Below, in pieces: positions 1 to 8,060 of a stretch of 25,232 bases of DNA; position 1 is the stretch's first letter, and every line of letters starts with the position of its first letter. A program made the translations under genes and the position numbers. Source of the DNA: an uncultured Oscillospiraceae bacterium (lineage in GTDB: Bacteria; Bacillota; Clostridia; Oscillospirales; Oscillospiraceae); the NCBI GenBank assembly GCA_910588495.1, contig CAJUPU010000041.1, positions 1 to 25,232 on the forward strand. The letters run 5' to 3'. The notes under the pieces were generated by a model. It made no database searches. It was not told the DNA's origin and worked only from the letters and a program-made list of their open reading frames with translations.

Positions 1-1253
1 TGTACTGGTCCGACGGCGCCCAGCTCCCCCCCAACCACGCCGACCAGGTGGCCAAGATCATGCGGGAGTCCGACGTGTTCGACGTGACCGCCGCCGACTA
101 TGACAAGGCGGTGGCCGACGGCCTCATCACCATCATGGGGGAGGAGACCGACGAGAAGTTCCTGAAAAACGTGATGGAGCAGGTCAACGACCAGGCGGCG
201 GTGGATGCGGTGGCGGACACCTTCAAGATGGTGTACACCCCCTTCCACGGCACCGGCCACAAGCTGATCCCCGAGGCATTGAAGCGCCTGGGCATGAAGC
301 ACGTGATCTGCGTCCCCGAGCAGATGGCGATCGACGGCGATTTCCCCACCGTGGCCTCCCCCAATCCGGAGAACCCCGAGGGCTTCGCCCTGGCGGTGGA
401 GCTGGCCAACAAGGAGGGCGCCGACTTCATCCTGGGCTCCGACCCCGACGCCGACCGGGTGGGCCTGATGGTCCGGGCGGGGGACGAGTTCAAGGTGCTC
501 ACCGGCAACCAGACCGGCGTGCTGCTTTTGGACTACCTGATCGGCGCCAAGCGGCGCACCGGAAAAATGCCCGCCAACCCCGTGGCGCTCAAGACCATCG
601 TCACCACCGAGATGGCCCGGAAGGTGGCCGAGGTCAACGGCCTCGCCTGCTTCGACACCTTCACCGGCTTCAAGTTCCTGGCCCAGAAGAAGGACCAGCT
701 GGAAAGCTCCGGCGAGGGGAACGTGATCATGTCCTATGAGGAGAGCTACGGCTACATGCTGGGCAGCTATGTCCGGGACAAGGACGCCGTCACCGCCGCC
801 GTGGCCATGACCGAGATGGCCGCGTACTACGCCGGGAAGGGCATGACCCTCTACGACGCCCTCATGGCCCTGTACGAGAAGTACGGCGACTACGGCGAGC
901 GCACCCTGAACCTGGTGATGCCCGGCCTGGACGGCCTGAAGAAGATGGCCGAGCTGATGGCGAACCTGCGGACCGATCCCCCCAAGGAGATCGGCGGCGA
1001 GACCGTCAAGACCTGGAAGGACTACAAGGACGGGTCGGTGGTGGACGCCGCCACCGGCGAAAAGACCGCCATGGAACTGTCCGGCTCCAACGTGCTGCGC
1101 TACGAGCTGGCCGACGGCACCTCCGTGATCGTGCGGCCCTCCGGCACCGAGCCCAAGGTGAAGGTGTACATTCTGGCCCAGGGGGCCAGCCAGGCCGACT
1201 GCGCCGACAAGGTGGCCCGGTATTCCACCTGGGCGGAGAGCTTGAAGGGCTGA
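1..1253 (+). CDS. Phosphosugar mutase (phosphoglucomutase/phosphomannomutase family), 5' end missing
   Basis: The reading frame is open from base 3 and runs into the window from upstream; 416 residues are visible out of the roughly 560-580 usual for this clostridial family. Visible family landmarks are YWSDGAQLPP at the left edge, the metal-binding loop GSDPDADRVG (about 435-464), the TGFKF segment (about 661-675), the sugar-contact motif SYEESYGYMLG (about 732-765) and the C-terminal phosphate-binding loop RPSGTEPKVKVY (1134-1170). The catalytic phosphoserine loop lies outside the window. Known role of the family: cytosolic interconversion of hexose 1- and 6-phosphates, feeding cell-envelope and storage sugar synthesis. 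The first ATG at 48 is internal. No terminator with a U-run follows. Substrate (glucose or mannose phosphate) cannot be decided from the sequence. Confidence 0.93.
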   Translation, partial: YWSDGAQLPPNHADQVAKIMRESDVFDVTAADYDKAVADGLITIMGEETDEKFLKNVMEQVNDQAAVDAVADTFKMVYTPFHGTGHKLIPEALKRLGMKHVICVPEQMAIDGDFPTVASPNPENPEGFALAVELANKEGADFILGSDPDADRVGLMVRAGDEFKVLTGNQTGVLLLDYLIGAKRRTGKMPANPVALKTIVTTEMARKVAEVNGLACFDTFTGFKFLAQKKDQLESSGEGNVIMSYEESYGYMLGSYVRDKDAVTAAVAMTEMAAYYAGKGMTLYDALMALYEKYGDYGERTLNLVMPGLDGLKKMAELMANLRTDPPKEIGGETVKTWKDYKDGSVVDAATGEKTAMELSGSNVLRYELADGTSVIVRPSGTEPKVKVYILAQGASQADCADKVARYSTWAESLKG

Positions 1254-1275
1254 GCGCCTCCGCGCGCCTGCGTCA

Positions 1276-1389
1276 TTTTGAGAAGCTGTACCGATCGCCG
1301 AAGTATTCACATATGCGAGCCAAAATTGTCGGCGGCAGTTTGGGCCGCAGAGCTGGGTGCTGAGGCGGTCGGCACAGCTTCTGAGAAAA
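1276..1389. repeat. Inverted-repeat intergenic element
   Basis: Bases 1281-1299 and 1364-1382 form a 19-bp inverted repeat with two imperfections (one A-C mismatch, one G-T wobble). TTTT lies outside the left arm (1276-1279) and AAAA outside the right arm (1386-1389). The 64-base interior holds a smaller stem, GCGGC 1332-1336 with GCCGC 1344-1348. The right end abuts the ribosome binding site of the kinase gene at 1402. It could be a small mobile (MITE-like) element or a leader structure; no second copy is visible in the window. Confidence 0.45.
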
Positions 1390-1401
1390 GGAGACCAGAC
1401 C

Positions 1402-3072
1402 ATGGAACACGACAGAATGATACAGGTCACGGTGGACGGCGTCCGCCGCGCCTACCCCCTGGGGACCCCTTACCGGACCGTCGCGGCGGACTTTCAGGGC
1501 AGCTCCCCCTACGACATCCTGCTGGTCAGCCGGGACGGACGGCTGTGCGAGCTCCACAAGGGCCTGGACCGGGACTGCTCCCTGCGCCTGATCACCGCCC
1601 GGGACCGGCCCGGTATGCAGACCTATGAGCGCAGCGCGGTGTTCCTCATGCTCAAAGCCTTCCACGACGTGGTGGGCCGGGACAATGTGGAGCGATTGTC
1701 GGTGGAGTACTCCCTGAGCAGTGCCCTCTTCATCCTGGCCCGGGGCGCGTTCACCCTGGACCAGGCCCTGCTGGACCGGGTGGAGGGGCGGATGCGGGAG
1801 CTGTCCGCCCAGGCCCTGCCCATCGAAAAGCGGTCGGCCAGCACCGACGACGCCATGGAGCTGTTCCGCCGCCAGGGCCTGATCCACAAGGCCCAGCTGC
1901 TCAGCTTCCGGGTCAACTCCCACGTCAATATCTACTCGCTGGACGGCTTCGTCAACTACTTCTACGGCTACATGGTGCCCGACACCAGCTACATCCGGTG
2001 CTTCGGCCTGGAGCTGTTCGAGAACGGCTTCGTCCTGCGCCTGCCCACCCAGAAGGACCCCGCCCGCCTGGGCGAGTTCCGCCCCTCCCGAAAGGTGTTC
2101 CGGGAGCTGTACCAGTCCACCCTCCGGGCCGAGGGGCTGGGCGTGTCCAACGTGGCGGAGCTGAACACCATCATCTCCCGGGGCGGCGCCACGCCGCTGG
2201 TGCTCAGCTATGAGGCCATGATGGAGAAGAAGATCGGCGACATCGCCGCCGAGATCGCCGCCCGGAAGGAGGTCCGCTTCATCATGATCGCCGGGCCGTC
2301 CTCCTCCGGCAAGACCACCTTCTCCCACCGGCTGTCCACCCAGCTGCGCGCCTGCGGCCTGCACCCCCACGCCATCGCCACCGACAACTACTTCGTCAAC
2401 CGGGACAAGACGCCCCTGGACGAAAATGGCCAGCCCGACTTCGAGGGCCTGGGCGCCATGGACGTGGAGCAGTTCAACACCGACATGATGCGGCTGCTGA
2501 ACGGCGAGACGGTGGATATGCCCGTCTACAACTTCAAGCGGGGCCAGCGGGAGTACGGCGGGAACTTCCTCACCCTGAAGGAGGGGGATGTGCTGGTCAT
2601 CGAGGGGATCCACTGCCTCAACGACGAGTTCACCCGCTCCCTCCCCCGCGAGAGCAAGTACCGCATCTACATCAGCTGCCTGACCACCCTGAACGTGGAC
2701 GACCACAACCGCATCCCCACCACCGACGCCCGCCTGCTGCGGCGCATCGAGCGGGACGCCCGGACCCGGGGCTACAGCGCCCAGGCCACCATCAAGATGT
2801 GGCCCTCCGTCCGCCGGGGGGAGGAGAACAACATCTTCCCCTTCCAGGACAGCGCGGACATGGTGTTCAACTCGTCCCTCATCTACGAGACCGCCCTGCT
2901 CAAGCCCTATGTCCAGCCACTGCTCTTCGGCGTCCCCCGGGACAGCGAGGAGTATGTGGAGGCCAAGCGGCTGCTGAAGTTCCTCAACTATTTCCTGCCC
3001 ATCCCGGCGGACGACATCCCCAAGACCTCCCTGCTGCGGGAGTTCATCGGCGGGGGCTGCTATCACGTCTGA
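1402..3072 (+). CDS. Nucleoside kinase (uridine kinase-like) with N-terminal ThrRS-like region
   Basis: 556 residues. The ATG at 1402 is chosen over the in-frame GTG at 1357 because AAAAGGAGA (1386-1394) sits at good spacing before it. Residues 1-60 look like a ubiquitin-fold TGS domain; 61-260 resemble the second additional domain of threonyl-tRNA synthetase; the C-terminal half is a P-loop kinase of the uridine kinase/phosphoribulokinase superfamily with Walker A AGPSSSGKTT at 297-306 and the strand VLVIEGIHCLND. This domain order is that of the standalone bacterial 'nucleoside kinase' family, expected to phosphorylate uridine or related nucleosides with ATP or GTP in the cytosol. The synthetase-like part lacks a catalytic core, so it is not a tRNA synthetase. 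Monocistronic by its surroundings: inverted repeat before it, strong terminator after it. Confidence 0.87.
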   Translation: MEHDRMIQVTVDGVRRAYPLGTPYRTVAADFQGSSPYDILLVSRDGRLCELHKGLDRDCSLRLITARDRPGMQTYERSAVFLMLKAFHDVVGRDNVERLSVEYSLSSALFILARGAFTLDQALLDRVEGRMRELSAQALPIEKRSASTDDAMELFRRQGLIHKAQLLSFRVNSHVNIYSLDGFVNYFYGYMVPDTSYIRCFGLELFENGFVLRLPTQKDPARLGEFRPSRKVFRELYQSTLRAEGLGVSNVAELNTIISRGGATPLVLSYEAMMEKKIGDIAAEIAARKEVRFIMIAGPSSSGKTTFSHRLSTQLRACGLHPHAIATDNYFVNRDKTPLDENGQPDFEGLGAMDVEQFNTDMMRLLNGETVDMPVYNFKRGQREYGGNFLTLKEGDVLVIEGIHCLNDEFTRSLPRESKYRIYISCLTTLNVDDHNRIPTTDARLLRRIERDARTRGYSAQATIKMWPSVRRGEENNIFPFQDSADMVFNSSLIYETALLKPYVQPLLFGVPRDSEEYVEAKRLLKFLNYFLPIPADDIPKTSLLREFIGGGCYHV

Positions 3073-3080
3073 CCCCGGCA

Positions 3081-3116
3081 CGAAAACAGCGCGCCCCACG
3101 GGGCGCGCTGTTTTCG
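3081..3116. terminator. Bidirectional terminator between convergent genes
   Basis: Perfect 17-base inverted repeat 3081-3097 / 3100-3116 with a very short loop. The outer part of the stem is A4/T4, so either strand presents a GC-rich hairpin running into U residues. It sits between the kinase stop (3072) and the stop of the minus-strand peptidase (3135) and can serve both. Confidence 0.9.
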
Positions 3117-3134
3117 CCTTTGCCCCAGCGCCGC

Positions 3135-4124
3135 TCACACGGGCTGGAAGCTGATGTAGCCGTAGTGGGGCTGGGCGTAGTCGGCCAGGCCGAAGGAGTA
3201 GCCCATGGCGGACATGGACTTGACCTGGGAGGCCATGGTCCCGGAGCCGTTTCGGGCGGGGTCCACCGCTAGGTAGTTCCCCTGACTGTCCCGGCCCACG
3301 ATCACGATCCAGTGGTGGCGGCTGACGGCGGAGTTCACCGCCGCCACGATGGGCAGACCGCTGTCCACCGCCGCGTCCACGGCGGCCTTCAGCTCCCTCT
3401 GGCTGCCCACATAGCCGTCCGTCTTGTAGATGGTCCGGTAGACCTTGCCGTCGGAGGCCGTGAACCGGTCCCCCTCCAGGCTCCGGCACAGCACGCCGCT
3501 GTGGATCATGTCCCGGGTGGCGTACCGGTCGACGCCCAGCAGGAGGTTGACCGCCATGGCCGCGGAGGTGGCCTTGCAGGTATCCCTGTCCTGGCGCAGG
3601 AAAGACACCTGGCCCAGATTGGCGGCGGCCGGCCCGCCGACGGAGGCGGCGCTGTCCGGCCGGATCAGCCTGCCCTGTTTCAGCAGCTCCAGCAGCCGGG
3701 TGTTCTGGGCGGCAGTCCCCCGGTAGCCGCCCATGCCGTTGGCCGCGGCGATCTCGGCCCGGCCCGCGTAGGAGGAGTCGATCCCAAGCGCGTCCAGCGC
3801 CGCAGCGATGGAGGGCGACGCGCCGGTGTACGCGGGGAAATAGGGGCTGACGGCGGCGGGGTCGATGAGCTTCCCCTGCCGCAGCAGCTCCAGCAGCCGG
3901 GTGTTCTGGGCGGCGGTCCCCCGGTAACCGCCGATGCCATTGGCCGCGGCGATCTCGGCCCGGCTCGCATAGGATGGGTCGGCCCCCAGCGCATCCAGCG
4001 CCACGGCGATGGAGCCGCTTGCGCCGGTGTAGCGGGGGAAGCAGGAGGCCGCGCCCGCGGCGGACACGAGGGTGGACAGCGCCAGGCACAGCGCCGCCGC
4101 CAGAGCGGCAGATCGTTTCAGCAT
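3135..4124 (-). CDS. Secreted C39-like cysteine peptidase with two cell-wall-type repeats
   Basis: 329 residues read from 4124 down to 3135. AGGAAGG (about 4134-4140) precedes the ATG by about 8 bases. Residues 1-26 are a signal peptide (MLKR, hydrophobic run, AAGAAS). Two tandem repeats follow, 29-95 and 96-158, each starting FPxYTGAS and containing ALDALG, RAEIAAANG, GTAAQNTRLLELL and LI; similar repeats occur in clostridial secreted cell-wall hydrolases. The C-terminal domain has a papain/C39-like layout: probable nucleophile C183 in DTCKATSAAMAVN, H270/H271 in SRHHWIVIVG and D288 in LAVDPARNG. It lacks a linked transporter, so a bacteriocin-leader role is not indicated. Likely an exported, wall-retained peptidase or amidase; substrate unknown. 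Divergent from the SLH gene, so the two may share an envelope role. I found no convincing promoter on this strand. Confidence 0.75.
   Translation of the reverse strand: MLKRSAALAAALCLALSTLVSAAGAASCFPRYTGASGSIAVALDALGADPSYASRAEIAAANGIGGYRGTAAQNTRLLELLRQGKLIDPAAVSPYFPAYTGASPSIAAALDALGIDSSYAGRAEIAAANGMGGYRGTAAQNTRLLELLKQGRLIRPDSAASVGGPAAANLGQVSFLRQDRDTCKATSAAMAVNLLLGVDRYATRDMIHSGVLCRSLEGDRFTASDGKVYRTIYKTDGYVGSQRELKAAVDAAVDSGLPIVAAVNSAVSRHHWIVIVGRDSQGNYLAVDPARNGSGTMASQVKSMSAMGYSFGLADYAQPHYGYISFQPV
3651..4040 (-). repeat. Two tandem 67-residue repeats inside the C39-like peptidase gene
   Basis: Unit A is encoded by 4040-3840 and unit B by 3839 to about 3651, offset by exactly 201 bases. The stretch starting CAGCAGCTCC on the plus strand recurs at 3681 and 3882 with only scattered changes over about 95 bases. 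Such near-identical in-frame DNA repeats can expand or contract. Confidence 0.85.
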
Positions 4125-4350
4125 GGTGTAGACCTTCCTTTCTGTTGGTGGTGTGGGTGCGGCGGAGGGGACAGGCCCGGGGCCTGCCTGCCTCCATATC
4201 TTTCAAATCGTCCGCAAAAGGCCAGGTCTTTACCGCTTTCAGCAACTTTTCCCCATGCAGATCCTGGTATGGCTGGGGATCTCTGGCGGCACTGGGGGGG
4301 ACAGCTGGGGCGCGCTGGGTCAAATCGACGGCCAAAAGCGTCCACCCCCT

Positions 4351-4396
4351 CCCGGCCCTTTTGAGACAGGCCAGGGCCTGTGTCAAAAGAGCCGGG
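4351..4396. repeat. 46-bp near-perfect hairpin
   Basis: Arms 4351-4372 and 4375-4396 are 22 bases each with two mismatches and a two-base loop. Neither side has a proper U-run immediately after the stem, so it is not a typical terminator. It lies in the 403-bp divergent intergenic region, 18 bp upstream of the -35 element at 4415. It may be a repetitive extragenic palindrome or a regulatory cruciform. Confidence 0.6.
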
Positions 4397-4414
4397 AGCA
4401 GCCGCAAGTTTTGC

Positions 4415-4443
4415 TTGTCAAACCTGGGAACGTCTGGTATACT
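4415..4443 (+). promoter_or_regulatory. Promoter of the SLH protein gene
   Basis: TTGTCA at 4415-4420, a 17-bp spacer ending in TGG, and TATACT at 4438-4443, which is a good sigma-A match with an extended -10. The predicted transcript start is about 75-80 bases before the TTG start codon. Confidence 0.8.
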
Positions 4444-4527
4444 GGCAACGCGCCGCCTGTGCGGCGATCGACGCTCCCCCACCGACCCGGCGGGCCCCAG
4501 GCCCCGACAGAAAGAGGAGGAACTTCT

Positions 4528-7500
4528 TTGCGTAAAAAAATGTGGTTTCGACCGGCGGCGGCTCTATTGGCAGTTTGTGTCATGGCCGCCGCCTTTCCCA
4601 CCGTGGCGCGGGCCGAAGGCGGACAGACGCACACGGTCTCCAATGGCGGCGAAATATACAAGAAGGATGGAAACACTACCGTCGATTTTCTCGAGGAGGT
4701 GAGCGACGGCGATGTCATCCAGTTGGAGGGGACCGCGTGGGTAATCTCCGGCACAGAAGCCCCCTGGGTCATCAACAAAAACATCACGATCCAGGGTGGG
4801 ACCCTCGAGCTGAGTGTCTCCGGTGTCATACTGGACGCCGACGTCACCTTCCGCGACGTGGCGCTGTCTTTCAATAAGCCTGCCCGCAACGCGCTCATAG
4901 CCAACGGCCACACCCTGACGCTGGACAACGTGACCTGCGCCAATCACTCCTTCAGCCTCTTCTGCGGCGGTCTCATCAACAGCAACAACGAGCCTTTCAC
5001 CGTCCCCGCTCCCGGTAAGGAGGGGACCATCAACATCCACGGGGCTACCACCCTCCAAGGGAAGACCACCAACGCCCTGGATAGCGCGGACCCCTTTGGA
5101 CACGGGAACATCTACGCGGGCAACCTTTCCATGGGCGGCATGACCGAAGCGAACAACGGCCCGAATGCCAACGCCCCCGCCAACGTTTTTGAGGGCAGCG
5201 CCGTCATCAATATCGAGGGCAGCGCCAGCAGCAGCGCGTTAGGGACCGTTTACGCCTGCGGAGCCCAGCAGAGGATCCCCGAGGGCAAGGGGAGCGGCAA
5301 GAGGACCATCCCCGATCCCGCCAGCTACACCGTATCGGGCCAGGTCGCCGTCAGCGGGGCCGTCCCCGATGTGCACGGCGCCGGGTCGGCGGACACTCAT
5401 GTGGCCTACCGCGACGTCAGCGGGAATGGCTACTCGACCTCCCGGCTGCTGACGGACCTCTCCAGCCTGTCGGTGGGATCCGGCCACCTCGTCCTCAATG
5501 CCGGAAGCGGTTTTCGCGGCCAAAAGGCCCTCTCCATCGCCAACGATACGAAGCTCAACATCTCCAGCCTGTCCGATCCGGAGGTGGACAGCTTCAATGG
5601 CGGAGGGATCCTGATCATGGGCGCGTCCCAGACCATGACCGTCACCGGCCAGGTGACCGGCTCCACCAAAGTGGCCGTGGGCGGGACCAATCACGATGAT
5701 TCCCAGTCCTCCACCGCCCCCGTCGCGGGCCAGACCTATATCAAGGCCCCCAGCTCCCCCTCCACCGATGGCGGCTTCGTGCTCCTGCCCCACAGCTCCG
5801 CCCCCGGCATGACCCTGGACCGGGACGGCAGCGGCAATTGGACGGCCACCAACGGGACCTCCGGCGGGGACGCGGATCCCGTGACGGCCTTCCGTTTCGT
5901 CGATGCCGCGGCCACCACCGCCCCGGGAGAGGAGGCGGAATTTGTGATGGAGGCAACGCGTTCCAATGGCGATGCCGCATATTTGGATGACGTGCGGTTA
6001 ACTGTTACGATGAATTGGAACACCGCGCTGAAGCCGCAGACAGACCCAGACGATAACTATTACTTTATTTATATAGATACGCTGGGCGAGTTCACCGCCT
6101 ACGTGGCCGACAACACATTTTGCGTCACCGCCCTTGAGCCGGGCAAGCACACCATACAGATCTCCCTGCCCTCTGACATCACAGGCGGGAAAACACTGTC
6201 CGCCACCGCCACCCTGACCGTCACGGGGGACGGCAGCTCCACTCCGGATCCCACCCCCACCCCCAAGCCCGATCCCACCCTCACCTCCATCTCCGTCAAC
6301 AGCACCGGGCACAAGACGGAGTACACGGTGGGCGATGCGCTGGACGTCACCGGCCTCACCATCCTGGCGGCGTACTCCGACAGGACCAGCAAGACGGTAT
6401 CCGTCACCCCGGACATGGTGTCCGGGTTCGACTCCACCAAGGCGGCGGACTCCCTCACCCTCACCGTCGCCTATGAGGGCCAGGAGACCACCTATTCCGT
6501 TCGGGTCGCCGCCGCCCAGACCCCGGATCCCGATCCCGGCGCCCCCGGCCACACCCACAGCTGGAGCGACCAGTGGACCCAGAGCGACACCCACCACTGG
6601 CACCAGTGCGCCGCTCAGGACTGCGATATCACGCAGGACAGCCAAAAGGACGGCTACGCCCTCCACACCCCCGGGGACTGGATCGTGGACCAGGAGGCCA
6701 CCTCCAGCCAGCCGGGACGCAAGCACAAGGCGTGCACCGTCTGCGGCCGGGAGACGGACTCTGAGGAGATCCCCGCCACCGGCGGCTCTACCGGGGGCGG
6801 CTCCACCGGGGGCGGCTCCACCGGGGGCAGTGGCTCCACCGGAGGCGGCTCTTCCGGCGGCGGAGGGGGCTCCTACTACCCCAGCACCCCCGGCAACACG
6901 ACCACCACCACTCAGAAGGGGCCGGACGGCTCCACCACCACTACCAGCACCGACCGGACCACCGGAACGGTCACGGTGAGCGTCAAGAAGCCGGACGGAT
7001 CCACCGTCAAGACGGTGACCCTGAAGGACGGCTCCAGCACCACCACGGTGAACCTGGCCAACAAGGTGACCGCCCAGTCCACCACGGACCGGGACGGTAA
7101 GACCCAGGCCCAGGTCACCCTCCCCGCCCAGGTGTCCCAGGCGGCGGTGGACTCCGGGCAGGCTGTGGCCCTGCCCATCCCCGCCCTGCCGGTGACCTGG
7201 AGCGGCGGGGCCAGCGTCACCATCCGCACGGGCAGCGCCCGGCCGGTGAAGGTGGATATCCCCCTGGAGCGGCCCGCCCCCGGCGCGGTGGCGGCGATCG
7301 TCCGCCCGGACGGCTCCCAGGAGCTGGTCAAGACCTGCGTGCCCACGGCGGACGGCCTGCGCCTGGCGGTGCCCGACGGGGCCCAGGTGATCGTCAAGGA
7401 CAACAGCAGGTACTTCTCCGACGTGGGCGGCCACTGGGCCCGGGACCAGATCGACTTCGTGTCCGCCCGGGAGCTGTTCCAGGGCGACGGTCCCACCTCC

Positions 7501-7908
7501 TTCGCCCCGGAGCAGGCCATGGACCGCGCCATGGTGATGACGGTGCTGGCCCGCCTCAACGACGTGGACACCGCCGCCCCCAGCGGCGGCGCCTGGTACG
7601 CCCAGGCCATGGAGTGGGCGGTGTCCCAGGGCATCAGCGACGGCTCCGACCCGGAGGGCCAGGTCACCCGGGAGCAGTTCGTCACCATGCTGTACCGCGC
7701 CGCGGGCAGCCCCGCGGCCACCCGCAGGGAGCTGCACTTCACCGACGCGCCCCAGATCAGCGGCTACGCCCTGGACGCCATGAGCTGGGCCGTGGAGAAT
7801 GGCATCGTGGGCGGCCACGGGGACGGTACCCTCTCCCCCGGCGGCGCGGCCACCCGGGCCCAGACCGCCGCCATGCTGGCCCGGTACATCGGCACGCTGG
7901 ATCGATAA
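4528..7908 (+). CDS. Large secreted SLH-domain surface protein
   Basis: 1126 residues. I place the start at TTG 4528, 7 bases after AGAGGAGG (4513-4520); the frame is open further upstream but that region holds the promoter, and the ATG at 4540 is too far from the ribosome site. Signal peptide 1-29 (RKK, hydrophobic core, VARA before EGG). Residues about 30-480 are Gly/Asn/Ser-rich with short strands typical of a beta-helix or adhesin-like fold. About 586-661 is a bacterial Ig-like domain (Big_3 type: SISVNS, YTVGDALDVTGL, VTPDMVSGFD). About 675-751 is His/Cys-rich (HTHSWSDQW, HHWHQC, KACTVCGRETD), resembling repeats in other clostridial surface proteins. A (GGSTG) linker at 752-785 precedes a Thr-rich region. 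Three SLH motifs occupy 962-1126 (FSDVGGHWARDQIDFV, WYAQAMEWAVSQGISDG, YALDAMSWAVENGIVGGHGDG) and would anchor the protein to a wall polymer. Probable adhesin or surface-layer component; ligand unknown. Confidence 0.88.
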   Translation: MRKKMWFRPAAALLAVCVMAAAFPTVARAEGGQTHTVSNGGEIYKKDGNTTVDFLEEVSDGDVIQLEGTAWVISGTEAPWVINKNITIQGGTLELSVSGVILDADVTFRDVALSFNKPARNALIANGHTLTLDNVTCANHSFSLFCGGLINSNNEPFTVPAPGKEGTINIHGATTLQGKTTNALDSADPFGHGNIYAGNLSMGGMTEANNGPNANAPANVFEGSAVINIEGSASSSALGTVYACGAQQRIPEGKGSGKRTIPDPASYTVSGQVAVSGAVPDVHGAGSADTHVAYRDVSGNGYSTSRLLTDLSSLSVGSGHLVLNAGSGFRGQKALSIANDTKLNISSLSDPEVDSFNGGGILIMGASQTMTVTGQVTGSTKVAVGGTNHDDSQSSTAPVAGQTYIKAPSSPSTDGGFVLLPHSSAPGMTLDRDGSGNWTATNGTSGGDADPVTAFRFVDAAATTAPGEEAEFVMEATRSNGDAAYLDDVRLTVTMNWNTALKPQTDPDDNYYFIYIDTLGEFTAYVADNTFCVTALEPGKHTIQISLPSDITGGKTLSATATLTVTGDGSSTPDPTPTPKPDPTLTSISVNSTGHKTEYTVGDALDVTGLTILAAYSDRTSKTVSVTPDMVSGFDSTKAADSLTLTVAYEGQETTYSVRVAAAQTPDPDPGAPGHTHSWSDQWTQSDTHHWHQCAAQDCDITQDSQKDGYALHTPGDWIVDQEATSSQPGRKHKACTVCGRETDSEEIPATGGSTGGGSTGGGSTGGSGSTGGGSSGGGGGSYYPSTPGNTTTTTQKGPDGSTTTTSTDRTTGTVTVSVKKPDGSTVKTVTLKDGSSTTTVNLANKVTAQSTTDRDGKTQAQVTLPAQVSQAAVDSGQAVALPIPALPVTWSGGASVTIRTGSARPVKVDIPLERPAPGAVAAIVRPDGSQELVKTCVPTADGLRLAVPDGAQVIVKDNSRYFSDVGGHWARDQIDFVSARELFQGDGPTSFAPEQAMDRAMVMTVLARLNDVDTAAPSGGAWYAQAMEWAVSQGISDGSDPEGQVTREQFVTMLYRAAGSPAATRRELHFTDAPQISGYALDAMSWAVENGIVGGHGDGTLSPGGAATRAQTAAMLARYIGTLDR
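6781..6873 (+). repeat. 15-bp tandem repeat coding GGSTG linker
   Basis: Units GGCGGCTCYACCGGG start at 6781, 6796 and 6811, followed by a degenerate 18-base unit (6826) and two degenerate 15-base units (6844, 6859). All keep the reading frame, giving a flexible Gly/Ser linker between the His/Cys-rich segment and the C-terminal half. Copy number may vary between strains. Confidence 0.8.
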
Positions 7909-7923
7909 CGCCCCTCGGGGCGG

Positions 7924-7958
7924 AAAGGCTCCCAGGCCCACGGCCTGGGAGCCTTTTT
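7924..7958 (+). terminator. Intrinsic terminator after SLH gene
   Basis: Perfect 15-bp stem 7924-7938 / 7942-7956 with loop CAC and a T5 run at 7954-7958. It separates the SLH gene from the clostripain promoter. Confidence 0.92.
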
Positions 7959-7981
7959 GTCCTGTCCGCGCCCCCGCGCCC

Positions 7982-8010
7982 TTGAACCGGCCCTGAACTT
8001 GTGGTATCAT
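7982..8010 (+). promoter_or_regulatory. Promoter of the clostripain-family gene
   Basis: TTGAAC at 7982-7987, 17-bp spacer ending in TGG, TATCAT at 8005-8010. It has the same extended -10 layout as the SLH gene promoter. It lies just upstream of the start at 8061, showing that the longer open frame from 8001 is not the real start. Confidence 0.8.
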
Positions 8011-8060
8011 ACGAGAACATGGGCTTTGAGGCCCACCCACCAGGAGAGGAGCGCGTATCT

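Noticed and set aside
1402..3072. Threonyl-tRNA synthetase
   Set aside because: Only the N-terminal accessory regions resemble it; the catalytic half is a P-loop kinase.
3135..4124. Bacteriocin-processing peptidase role for the C39-like protein
   Set aside because: No ABC transporter domain, no double-glycine leader peptide and no bacteriocin genes nearby; the wall-type repeats indicate another role.
1273..4482. Very long minus-strand open frame (over 1000 codons) covering the nucleoside kinase
   Set aside because: It is a shadow frame of GC-rich coding DNA: low-complexity Gly/Ala/Arg/Gln composition, no ribosome site, crosses a terminator and two real genes in other frames.
4153..4527. N-terminal extension of the SLH protein frame
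   Set aside because: The region holds a 46-bp hairpin and a strong promoter, and the signal peptide and AGGAGG site place the start at 4528.
8001..8060. N-terminal extension of the clostripain frame from GTG 8001
   Set aside because: The GTG lies within the promoter spacer; the ribosome site precedes ATG 8061.
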